Positions 1 through 6,074 of a DNA stretch of 6,087 nt are shown piece by piece. The DNA comes from Ignavibacteriota bacterium (GTDB lineage Bacteria > Bacteroidota > Ignavibacteria > Tepidaquicellales > Tepidaquicellaceae). Positions within the stretch are counted from its first letter, which is position 1, and each line of letters opens with the position of its first letter. Both the position numbers and the translations under genes were made by a program. The DNA is taken from positions 237-6,323 of the forward strand of contig PMIW01000061.1 of NCBI GenBank assembly GCA_003158365.1, written 5' to 3'. The notes below the pieces were generated by a model. That model was not told the DNA's origin. It worked only from the letters and a program-made list of their open reading frames with translations, and ran no database searches.

Positions 1-314
1 CAGCTTGTTCCGTTGTTTGTAGAAAGAAAAACGCCGCTGCCAAAAGTTCCGACAAAGACATTTGTACCCGAAACCACGATGGAACGGATATTAGTATTTG
101 TCAAACCGGAATTAACTGCAGTCCAGTTTGTACCGTTGTTGGTGGAAAGAAAAACGCCGACATAAGTTCCGGCATAAAGATTCGTACCGCTTGCGGCTAA
201 ACATTGTACTGTACCGCCGTTGGGTCCGTTGGTTTGGGTCCATTGAGCTTCAGTTGTGTTTATATGTATAATGAAGAGTGCACAGGCGAGAAAAATGAAA
301 CGTAATGATTGCAT
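1..314 (-). CDS. Secreted Asp-box/propeller-repeat protein, 5' part only (runs off left edge)
   Basis: This leftward gene starts with ATG at 314-312 and stays open to the window edge, giving 104 complete codons. The N-terminus (about residues 1-24, MQSLRFIFLACALFIIHINT then TEA-Q) reads as a Sec signal peptide. It is followed by repeats of about 40 residues: 'ASGTNLYAGT' at 41-50 recurs as 'VSGTNVFVGT' at 81-90, and 'GVFLSTNNGT' at 53-62 recurs at 94-103. 'STNNGTNW' (57-64) fits the Asp-box pattern S/T-x-D/N-x-G-x-x-W of beta-propeller blades. The start is supported by a strong Shine-Dalgarno 7 nt upstream. By family knowledge such proteins in this lineage usually end in a T9SS sorting domain, but that end lies outside the window. 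No enzymatic function can be assigned, since Asp boxes alone do not imply sialidase activity. It is divergent from the TrmB operon and its codons look richer in G/C than the rightward cargo genes. Confidence 0.88.
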   Translation of the reverse strand, partial: MQSLRFIFLACALFIIHINTTEAQWTQTNGPNGGTVQCLAASGTNLYAGTYVGVFLSTNNGTNWTAVNSGLTNTNIRSIVVSGTNVFVGTFGSGVFLSTNNGTS

Positions 315-320
315 TGAATT

Positions 321-327
321 ACTCCTT
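321..327 (-). promoter_or_regulatory. Shine-Dalgarno of the leftward propeller gene
   Basis: On the minus strand the sequence reads AAGGAGT, with GGAG 7 nt before the ATG at 314. This fixes the start codon. It contrasts with the three rightward genes, none of which has a recognisable Shine-Dalgarno. Confidence 0.85.
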
Positions 328-345
328 AATCGTGAATTGGTTATC

Positions 346-381
346 AGGGCATTTGCCCTAAACCTGTTCGCTTACGCGGAC
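346..381 (-). other. Two small hairpins in the 5' leader of the leftward gene
   Basis: Hairpin one is a perfect 5-bp stem AGGGC/GCCCT (346-350 with 355-359) around a 4-nt loop. Hairpin two pairs 366-371 with 376-381 (plus strand GTTCGC and GCGGAC, one G-T pair on that strand, a C-A mismatch in the leftward transcript) around a 4-nt loop. In the leftward RNA the second loop reads GUAA closed by C-G, a GNRA-type loop. Both lie between the predicted promoter and the Shine-Dalgarno. They do not match any riboswitch I recognise and are too short for a confident regulatory claim. Confidence 0.4.
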
Positions 382-397
382 TAATTTAAGGTATAGT

Positions 398-425
398 ATT
401 ATACAGCTACAATCAAATTATTAAA
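398..425 (-). promoter_or_regulatory. Candidate promoter of the leftward propeller gene
   Basis: On the minus strand a perfect TATAAT lies at 403-398, preceded after 16 nt by a poor -35-like TTTAAT at 425-420. This would start transcription near 391 and give a leader of about 75-80 nt before the ATG at 314. The -10 box lies inside a 5-bp inverted repeat (GTATA 391-395, TATAC 400-404) and is immediately preceded by TTGTAG, a half-site also seen at the TrmB promoter. The -35 is weak, so position rests on the -10 alone. Confidence 0.45.
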
Positions 426-518
426 CGGTTTTTATTATCAGGTTATCGGCATAAACAGACGAATTCACCATAAAACCGCTAATTGTGCATATATTTATAT
501 TCCACATTATTTTTTTCC

Positions 519-545
519 TTGACATTTTAAAAAATCACTTATAAA
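519..545 (+). promoter_or_regulatory. Candidate promoter of the TrmB operon
   Basis: A consensus TTGACA at 519-524 is followed by TATAAA at 540-545 (15-nt spacer; shifted hexamers ATAAAT or TAAATT give 16 or 17). The start site would fall about 552-555, leaving a very short leader of roughly 25 nt. An alternative Bacteroidota-style -7 element, TAGATTTA at 552-559 (consensus TAnnTTTG), would move the start closer to the ATG. The stretch from 426 to 518 otherwise shows only AT-rich sequence with a loose, bulged inverted repeat (CGGTTTT at 426-432, AAAACCG at 472-478). Confidence 0.6.
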
Positions 546-567
546 TTGTAGTAGATTTAACCTACAA
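546..567 (+). promoter_or_regulatory. Inverted repeat, probable TrmB operator (autoregulation)
   Basis: TTGTAG (546-551) and CTACAA (562-567) form a perfect 6-bp inverted repeat with a 10-nt spacer. It starts at the end of the predicted -10 box and covers the expected transcription start, ending 9 nt before the ATG of the TrmB-family gene. An operator in this place would repress by blocking RNA polymerase. The pairing with the adjacent regulator gene is inference; no binding motif for this TrmB subfamily is known to me. Confidence 0.5.
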
Positions 568-576
568 CATTTTAAA

Positions 577-1422
577 ATGAATGAATTAATTTCCAAACTA
601 AAACTCCTCGGATTCACTGAATACGAATCCAAAATCTTCCTCGCCTTACTTCAGGGACATTTAATGTCCGCCACTGAAATCGCAGAATCCGCAAGTGTAA
701 GACGTACCGATGTTTATAACGTCTTGAAATCCTTCGTCGAAAAAGGCTACTGCAATGAGATTGAAACCAACACGATAATGAAATACGAAATGATTGACCC
801 AGATGTGATTCTGGACAAGATTGAATCAAAAATTCAAAAGGAAAAGGAAAAGCAGGTTGCTTCTTTTAAAGAAGCGTTTAAAAACCTGAAACCGCTTTAC
901 CGCTCGAAGGAAAAGGAGCAGGATAAAATTTCCAACATCGAGCTTATACGCGGGTATAATCAGCACCGCGAGGAGAAGTTTATCAGCCTGCTGAAAAACG
1001 CAAAGAAAGAAATACTATTTATGATTCGGCTTGAGATTTATATATCCGACGATGTCGATAAGACGGCAGAAAAATTCATTAAAAAAGGTGGAATAATTAA
1101 ATCCATATACGAAGTCGGGAATAATTTCAAAGTAAAAAAAGACGGAAAGTGGTCGGAAGGCTCTGTAAACGATTTGGTAAAAGTATTCTCCAAGTTCGAA
1201 AAGTATGGTGAGCAGTTAAAGCTCAGCAACGTGAAGATACCCAATTTCACTGTGTTCGACCGCGAGACAGTTTTTATGAACATCGTGGATAAATCGCTTC
1301 CCCGTTACAACGAAGCGGATATAATAATAAAAAACAAAGACTATGCGGAAAGTATGATAGAGGTCTTCAATACTTTCTGGGAAAAATCATTCTCATTAAA
1401 AGAATATAAAAAAATTAAATAA
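577..1422 (+). CDS. TrmB-family transcriptional regulator
   Basis: The product is a 281-residue cytoplasmic DNA-binding protein. Residues 1-78 form the TrmB-type winged helix: 'LKLLGFTEYESKIFLALL' (8-25) is the classic opening, 'SATEIAESASVRRTDVYNVL' (31-50) the recognition helix-turn-helix, and 'KGYCNEIE' (56-63) leads into the wing. Residues 79-105 are charged and helical, probably the dimer coiled coil. The C-terminal part resembles the TrmB effector (PLD-like fold) domain: 'ELIRGYNQHREEKFISLLKN' (122-141), 'AKKEILFM' (142-149), 'KIPNFTVFDRETVFMNIVD' (220-238) and a final 'VFNTFWEKS' (263-271). It is shorter than archaeal sugar-responsive TrmB (about 340 residues), so a sugar ligand should not be assumed. 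The start has no Shine-Dalgarno but matches where family members begin. It sits at the head of a probable operon, 7 nt before a T9SS cargo gene, and has a likely operator in its own promoter. Confidence 0.92.
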   Translation: MNELISKLKLLGFTEYESKIFLALLQGHLMSATEIAESASVRRTDVYNVLKSFVEKGYCNEIETNTIMKYEMIDPDVILDKIESKIQKEKEKQVASFKEAFKNLKPLYRSKEKEQDKISNIELIRGYNQHREEKFISLLKNAKKEILFMIRLEIYISDDVDKTAEKFIKKGGIIKSIYEVGNNFKVKKDGKWSEGSVNDLVKVFSKFEKYGEQLKLSNVKIPNFTVFDRETVFMNIVDKSLPRYNEADIIIKNKDYAESMIEVFNTFWEKSFSLKEYKKIK

Positions 1423-1429
1423 TATTTTT

Positions 1430-3916
1430 ATGAAAAAGATTATTGTTCTGGTTTTTTGTTTATTGTACTTCAGTAATTCTTATTCTCAGTCAGGTTGGTT
1501 TCAACAATACTATTCACCAAACATTATTAACGGTTCTACACGAATCTTTTTTCTCGATTCTCAAACCGGGTGGTTGTCTTATTCTGAAAATGGTTATCAT
1601 GGAATAGTTAAAACAACAAATGGCGGAAATAATTGGAATATTCTCGATAGTACCAAAGATTACATTACTTCCATTTTTTTTATTGATCAAAACAACGGAT
1701 GGATGAGTACAGGTAATAACCCCGGAGGGGGAAACTTCGGCAGAATATATAATTCAGTCAATGCTGGCTTAAGCTGGACACAACAGATAATTCCGATTAA
1801 TGAATCTCCTGTTAACGATAAAGGTATATCCCATATTAAATTTTTAAACTCGAACACGGGATTTGCATGTGGATATATTTTGTACCTTTCGGGGCAGGCT
1901 TTATTAGTCGATACATATGTTTTGAAAACAATTAATGGCGGAAACAACTGGTCAGTACTATTAAGAATATCTACCGGTGATATAACAAATAATCCCGGAT
2001 GGTTTCAAAAATTAGATTTTGTAGATGAAAATAATGTTTGGGTATCGGGAAATATGGGTCTGTTTTTTTATACTACAAATGGCGGGGTAAACTGGACACA
2101 AACATTTATTAACAATGGAGGAAATTTTACAGATTTAAAATTAATAAATCAAAGTACGGGATATGTTTTTAGCAGTTTTGGAGGCTCAATTACAGGTTGG
2201 CCTTGTGTGTTATTAAAATCGACAAACGGAGGAGCTAATTTCAGTGCAGTATATTCAACTAATATTCTTAAGTTATTTGGCTTTTGCTTTTTGGACTTAA
2301 ATAACGGGTATGTGTGCGGTGATAGTAATATAATCATGAAAACAACAAATGGTGGAATAAACTGGAAAACTCAAAATACTCCAATTGTTTCCAGTTATAA
2401 CAGAATTTATTTCTACAACATTAATACAGGATGGGCTATTGATTATTACGGACATATTTTAAAAACAACAACAGGCGGTGTTGCTGACACTATTACTCCA
2501 AAATATTTCCCGCTTGCTGTAGGGAATGTGTATAAATATCATTTTAGCTCTTCTGCAGGGATTGTTTATGATCACAAAACGCGAATTACAAAAGATACGA
2601 TAATAAATTCTAAGAAATATTTTGTTGTAAGCGGAGGTTTTCCCGGAGTTAGTGGTGGGAATATTATACGATATGATTCGTTAACAGGGAATACATATTA
2701 CAGAAATAATGGCGGATATTGTTCATACAGCCCTTTCGAAGTTATAATTGATAGTTTGGCTTCAAAAAAAGGTGATACTACAACAAGATGCACAACCCCT
2801 GTTTTACGTTTTTGTTCAGATACGAGTAACAGTAGTTTATTTGGTATTCCTGTTAAATCAAAGACTTTTAGGAGTAATAATTCTGAGGGTTATGAGACAG
2901 TTACTTATAGTACAAGTTTTGGTGTTGCCAATTATTTTGCTCAGGATTTTCAAGCTATGGGTTCAGATCAATTGGTAGGATGTTATATAAATGGTATTTT
3001 ATATGGTGATACAAGCAATATACTTTATACCATCTCAGGTAATGTACGTTATTTAGACAATAATCTTCCTGCGACGAACGGCTATGTAAAAGCATTTAAA
3101 CTTGATAACAGCACGAGTAATATTATTGTTTTTGATTCTGCGCAAATACAATCTGACGGAAGTTATATTTTGAATAATGTTCCTAGGGATTCACTCGATA
3201 TAGGTGTTTATCCGAATTCCACTACAAATAATGACTGGGTGATTACTTATTATCCGTCAACAACTTACTGGCAGGGTGCAACAACATTATATCCAACGGG
3301 AAATCTTACGAATATAAATATCGGTGCAATAAGATTAACAGCAACAACAAATTCAAATTCAGTAAACGGAAAAGTTTTGAGGCTAACTGATGCACAAACA
3401 GGAAATTTAAAAGATGCAGTGCTGTATGCAAAGAACGGAAATACATTTGTAAGATGCGGGATGTCGGATGGAAACGGAATTTATCATCTGCCTTCTCTGC
3501 CGGCGGGAAATTTAAAAATAATTTGCAACAGGTTTGGATTTACAAATGACAGTGCAATGGTAAATGTGACTTCCACGAGCAATATTGATTCAATTAATTT
3601 TCATCTTTATAGAATACCCGTGGGCATAAAACAGATTAGTTCAAATGTTCCTTCTGAATACAAATTATATCAGAATTATCCGAATCCGTTTAATCCGAGT
3701 ACGGTTATAAGATTTCAAATTAAAGATTCAAGATATACTATGATAAAAGTTTATAATATTCTCGGAAAGGAGGTTACAACATTAGTAAACGAAAAAAAAT
3801 CACCTGGTACATACGAAGTTACATTTGACAGAAGCGGTTTGGCTTCGGGAATGTATTTTTACACACTGATATCGGGGGATTTCAAAGCAACAAAAAGATT
3901 TGTGCTGATAAAATAA
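1430..3916 (+). CDS. Exported Asp-box propeller protein with T9SS C-terminal sorting domain (828 aa)
   Basis: A Sec signal peptide covers residues 1-19 (MKKIIVLVFCLLYFSNSYS, then Q). Residues 25-350 form a Ycf48/BNR-like beta-propeller: Asp boxes at 61-69, 108-116, 166-174, 214-222, 263-271 and 304-312, with a degenerate one at 345-350. They alternate with seven 'F-x-D-x-x-x-G-W/Y' strands (near 41, 84, 138, 197, 238, 287, 328), so seven blades are likely. Residues 355-530 are an extra domain I do not recognise ('FPLAVGNVYKYHF' opening, four cysteines at 431, 454, 462, 518). Residues 534-640 and 645-727 look like two carboxypeptidase-regulatory-like beta-sandwich domains ('GSYILNNVP'; 'GIYHLPSLPAGNLKI'). 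Residues 739-828 are the T9SS type A sorting domain with 'YQNYPNPFNPST' and terminal 'FVLIK', which is normally cleaved at the cell surface. No Shine-Dalgarno. Function is unknown; adhesion, sensing or polymer binding are all possible. Confidence 0.93.
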   Translation: MKKIIVLVFCLLYFSNSYSQSGWFQQYYSPNIINGSTRIFFLDSQTGWLSYSENGYHGIVKTTNGGNNWNILDSTKDYITSIFFIDQNNGWMSTGNNPGGGNFGRIYNSVNAGLSWTQQIIPINESPVNDKGISHIKFLNSNTGFACGYILYLSGQALLVDTYVLKTINGGNNWSVLLRISTGDITNNPGWFQKLDFVDENNVWVSGNMGLFFYTTNGGVNWTQTFINNGGNFTDLKLINQSTGYVFSSFGGSITGWPCVLLKSTNGGANFSAVYSTNILKLFGFCFLDLNNGYVCGDSNIIMKTTNGGINWKTQNTPIVSSYNRIYFYNINTGWAIDYYGHILKTTTGGVADTITPKYFPLAVGNVYKYHFSSSAGIVYDHKTRITKDTIINSKKYFVVSGGFPGVSGGNIIRYDSLTGNTYYRNNGGYCSYSPFEVIIDSLASKKGDTTTRCTTPVLRFCSDTSNSSLFGIPVKSKTFRSNNSEGYETVTYSTSFGVANYFAQDFQAMGSDQLVGCYINGILYGDTSNILYTISGNVRYLDNNLPATNGYVKAFKLDNSTSNIIVFDSAQIQSDGSYILNNVPRDSLDIGVYPNSTTNNDWVITYYPSTTYWQGATTLYPTGNLTNINIGAIRLTATTNSNSVNGKVLRLTDAQTGNLKDAVLYAKNGNTFVRCGMSDGNGIYHLPSLPAGNLKIICNRFGFTNDSAMVNVTSTSNIDSINFHLYRIPVGIKQISSNVPSEYKLYQNYPNPFNPSTVIRFQIKDSRYTMIKVYNILGKEVTTLVNEKKSPGTYEVTFDRSGLASGMYFYTLISGDFKATKRFVLIK
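3026..3721 (+). repeat. Duplicated module, copy 1 (232 codons, shared with 4988-5683)
   Basis: This stretch encodes residues 533-764 of the first cargo protein and aligns without gaps to the second copy in the next gene. By hand I count 28 amino-acid differences in 232, about 88% identity, with many additional synonymous changes. It covers the two carboxypeptidase-regulatory-like domains and the start of the T9SS domain. Confidence 0.9.
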
Positions 3917-3958
3917 TTTTTGTGAAAAGAAAAAGAATTTAAAAATTAAATAATAATT

Positions 3959-5908
3959 ATGAAAAAGTCATTTTTCTATTCGTTATTAGTTTTAATTTGT
4001 TTTACGTTTTTTTCGGGACAAAGTAATTATAAAAGCTTCAGTGCATCAGAAAATAATTCCACATCAAAATTGAGCAGTGGCTGGACGACAATTCTTACTG
4101 ATACGACAAAGTTTGTAAGTGTTTATTTTAAAACAGAAAATCTGGGGTGTATATTTACGGGAACATACCCGGTGAAAAGAACAACAAATGGAGGGAATAG
4201 CTGGGGTTATGGCATCGTTCCTTATTTAACCGGCACGGACGGTGGAGTTTATTTTAACGGCAGCGATATATTTATGGCAGGGTATAATGAAATTGGAAGC
4301 TTGCATTATGGAATATTATTCAGGTCTTCTAATATGGGTATAAATTGGGATACAGCAGATTACTTTACGAAGCTAGGTGGTGTAAGTGTTCATTATATCA
4401 TTACCAGTATATTTAAGAATATCGGATATTTAGGTATAGCCGGAGGATATGAACCCATTTGGAGGAAAACCAATAATGGGGGATATAATTGGTATATCCA
4501 CACTTGGATACTACCTCCATCGGGAAGTTTTGACTATCCATCTTCAATAAGTTATGCAGATACAAACGTAATATACGGAGTAGCAAATAGTCAGAGTATT
4601 GGAAAATGTGTTACCGGAGTCACGAATGGGCATTTTAATATAATAAAATATGGAGCATTTACTAAAGTTTGTGTTGTAGATAGCAGCAATATAATTGCAC
4701 TTGCGGGTTCAAAGATGATCAAATCAACGGACGCAGGGATTAATTGGGATAGCACGATATTTCCTGTAAGATTAAATTCAATATCTTTTCCTGACCTGAA
4801 CACGGGGTATATGACAGGAGCACAGGGTAAAATTTTTAAATCAACAAACAAAGGCGCAACGTGGATAACACAAGCCACACCTACTACCGACAGCTTGGTT
4901 GATTGTTGTTTTTTGAATGCTCTGACAGGATATGTTATAGGGTACAATGGTACATTATTAAAAACAAATAATGGAGGTGGAAATAATTTCACCATCTCCG
5001 GATTTGTCCGATATTCCGACAACAACCAACCGGCAACGGATGGTTATGTAAAAGCATTCAAGCTTGATGTAAGTACGGGAAACATTATTATATTTGATTC
5101 GGCGCAAATACAGAATGATGGTAGTTATACGCTGTCAAATGTTCCTCAGGATTCGCTGGATATAGGTGTGTATCCGAACTCCACTACAAATAATGACTGG
5201 GTGATTACTTATTACCCGTCAACAACTTACTGGCAGGGTGCGACAACATTGTATCCAACGGGAAATTTAACAAATATTAATGTCGGTGCAATAAGATTAA
5301 CATCAACGACCAATAATAATTCCGTAAACGGGAAAGTGATGAGACTAACGGATGCACAAATAGGAAATCTAAAAGATGCTGTGCTTTATGCAAAAAGCGG
5401 GAATACATTTGTAAGATGCGGGGTGTCAGATGGCAACGGAGTTTATCATCTGCCTTCTTTACCTGCTGGAAATTTAAAAATAATTTGCAACAGGATTGGA
5501 TTTACAAACGACAGTGCAATGGTGACAGTAACTTCTTCGAGTAATATCGATTCGATTAATTTTCATTTGTACAGAGTGTCTGTAGGGATAAAGCAGATTA
5601 GCTCTGTTGTACCAAGTGAATATAAATTGTATCAGAATTATCCGAACCCGTTTAATCCGAGTACGATTATAAGATATCAAATAACCCCCCTTACTCCCCC
5701 CTTTGGTAAAGGGGGGACAGGGGGGTTCGTAACCCTAAAAGTTTATGATATTTTAGGAAAAGAAGTGGCAACATTGGTGAATAATAAGCAGATACCCGGC
5801 GTTTATGAGGTTACCTGGGAGGCATCTCAGTATCCGTCGGGTATTTATTTTTACAGACTAATTTCGGGAGATTTTTCTGAAACAAAAAAAATGTTGATGA
5901 TTAAATAG
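3959..5908 (+). CDS. Exported Asp-box propeller protein with T9SS C-terminal sorting domain (649 aa), paralogous C-terminal half
   Basis: A Sec signal peptide covers about residues 1-20 (MKKSFFYSLLVLICFTFFSG). The propeller spans 40-340, with Asp boxes at 73-82, 121-130, 169-178, 254-263, 293-302 and 334-340 and a degenerate one near 217-226, again consistent with seven blades. It passes straight into the two carboxypeptidase-regulatory-like domains (345-455 and 456-538) without the extra domain found in the upstream gene. The T9SS sorting domain is residues 550-649 ('YQNYPNPFNPST' at 558-569, terminal 'KKMLMIK'). Residues 344-575 match 533-764 of the upstream protein without gaps at about 88% identity, while the propellers are clearly different. 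The sorting domain holds an in-frame 'TPLTPPFGKGGTGG' segment encoded by a palindrome, and the stop codon lies inside a hairpin. It is the last gene of the probable operon, 42 nt after its neighbour, without a Shine-Dalgarno. Function is unknown. Confidence 0.93.
   Translation: MKKSFFYSLLVLICFTFFSGQSNYKSFSASENNSTSKLSSGWTTILTDTTKFVSVYFKTENLGCIFTGTYPVKRTTNGGNSWGYGIVPYLTGTDGGVYFNGSDIFMAGYNEIGSLHYGILFRSSNMGINWDTADYFTKLGGVSVHYIITSIFKNIGYLGIAGGYEPIWRKTNNGGYNWYIHTWILPPSGSFDYPSSISYADTNVIYGVANSQSIGKCVTGVTNGHFNIIKYGAFTKVCVVDSSNIIALAGSKMIKSTDAGINWDSTIFPVRLNSISFPDLNTGYMTGAQGKIFKSTNKGATWITQATPTTDSLVDCCFLNALTGYVIGYNGTLLKTNNGGGNNFTISGFVRYSDNNQPATDGYVKAFKLDVSTGNIIIFDSAQIQNDGSYTLSNVPQDSLDIGVYPNSTTNNDWVITYYPSTTYWQGATTLYPTGNLTNINVGAIRLTSTTNNNSVNGKVMRLTDAQIGNLKDAVLYAKSGNTFVRCGVSDGNGVYHLPSLPAGNLKIICNRIGFTNDSAMVTVTSSSNIDSINFHLYRVSVGIKQISSVVPSEYKLYQNYPNPFNPSTIIRYQITPLTPPFGKGGTGGFVTLKVYDILGKEVATLVNNKQIPGVYEVTWEASQYPSGIYFYRLISGDFSETKKMLMIK
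4988..5683 (+). repeat. Duplicated module, copy 2 (232 codons, shared with 3026-3721)
   Basis: This is the second copy of the module, residues 344-575 of the second cargo protein. Upstream of it the propellers are not alignable at this level. Downstream, after the palindromic insert, identity falls to about 64% (36 of 56 residues from 'KVY' to the end). The right boundary coincides with the palindrome starting at 5683. Confidence 0.9.
5683..5727 (+). repeat. In-frame G/C-rich palindromic element inside the T9SS domain
   Basis: The outer stem AACCCCCC (5683-5690) pairs with GGGGGGTT (5720-5727). The inner stem TCCCCCCTTT (5695-5704) pairs with AAAGGGGGGA (5708-5717) around the loop GGT, giving 18 paired positions with a small asymmetric internal loop. 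It is read in frame as T-P-L-T-P-P-F-G-K-G-G-T-G-G-F. The upstream paralogue has only 8 residues where this gene has 18. TAACCC occurs at both edges (5682-5687 and 5730-5735), possibly a target duplication. It resembles the dispersed palindromes that produce 'PLTPP..KGG.GG' peptides in several bacterial groups; that comparison is from memory. Confidence 0.85.
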
Positions 5909-6027
5909 CGTAAGCTATTTAATCAGAAATCCCGATGAGCGGAGCGAATCTGGAGTGATGGTTAAGTAGCGTGAGCTATTTAATCAGAAATCCCGATAAT
6001 GAAATGTATCGGGGCTAATGATTAAAT
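5896..6027 (+). repeat. Tandem 61-nt hairpin units at the 3' end of the operon (two full, one remnant)
   Basis: A 41-nt segment at 5896-5936 recurs at 5957-5997 with 3 differences, and its first 10 nt recur once more at 6018-6027, so the period is 60-61 nt. Each full unit begins with a 12-bp stem. In unit 1, 5898-5909 pairs perfectly with 5914-5925 around GTAA. In unit 2, 5959-5970 pairs with 5975-5986 around GTGA, with two G-U pairs. Both loops are GNRA type closed by C-G. A second stem follows: TCCCGATA/TATCGGGG (5991-5998 with 6007-6014) in unit 2, and a mismatched version in unit 1 (5930-5936 with 5948-5954). The stop codon of the upstream gene (5906-5908) lies in the first stem. Confidence 0.85.
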
Positions 6028-6038
6028 GATTCTGTCCA

Positions 6039-6074
6039 TTAATTAAAAATCCGCCGTGGCGGATTTTTAATTAA
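6039..6074 (+). terminator. Rho-independent terminator of the operon (probably bidirectional)
   Basis: A perfect 17-bp inverted repeat pairs 6039-6055 with 6058-6074 around a 2-nt GT centre (or a CGTG loop after opening one pair). The core is ATCCGCC/GGCGGAT, followed by TTTTT on the plus strand and preceded by AAAAA, so it could also stop transcription coming from the right. It is the first convincing terminator after 577, which supports one transcript for the three rightward genes. Positions 6075-6087 are AT-rich with nothing recognisable. Confidence 0.9.

Noticed and set aside
426..478. Inverted repeat CGGTTTT / AAAACCG in the intergenic region
   Set aside because: The arms are short, 39 nt apart and AT-rich with a bulge when extended, so chance is a sufficient explanation.
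2748..2978. A 76-codon plus-strand open frame inside the first cargo gene
   Set aside because: It is a shifted-frame shadow of a continuous 828-codon gene and has a hydrophobic, low-complexity product with no start signal.
4591..5025. A 144-codon open frame on the minus strand
   Set aside because: It lies wholly inside the second cargo gene, antisense to clear Asp-box and beta-sandwich coding sequence. Its product shows no recognisable domain.
5711..5725. G-quadruplex in the two G6 runs
   Set aside because: Only two separate G-runs are present, and both pair better with the matching C-runs as a hairpin.
1430..5908. Sialidase function suggested by Asp/BNR boxes
   Set aside because: Asp boxes are a fold marker. 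No arginine triad, catalytic Tyr/Glu pair or FRIP-type motif is visible in either propeller.
5959..5986. REP element with GTAG mark (RAYT-mobilised)
   Set aside because: GTAG occurs inside the stem and not just 5' of it as REP structure requires, and no RAYT transposase gene is in the window.
5896..6027. Tandem repeats considered as a CRISPR array
   Set aside because: There are only two full units, the intervals between repeats are structured, related sequence rather than unique spacers, and no cas genes are present.
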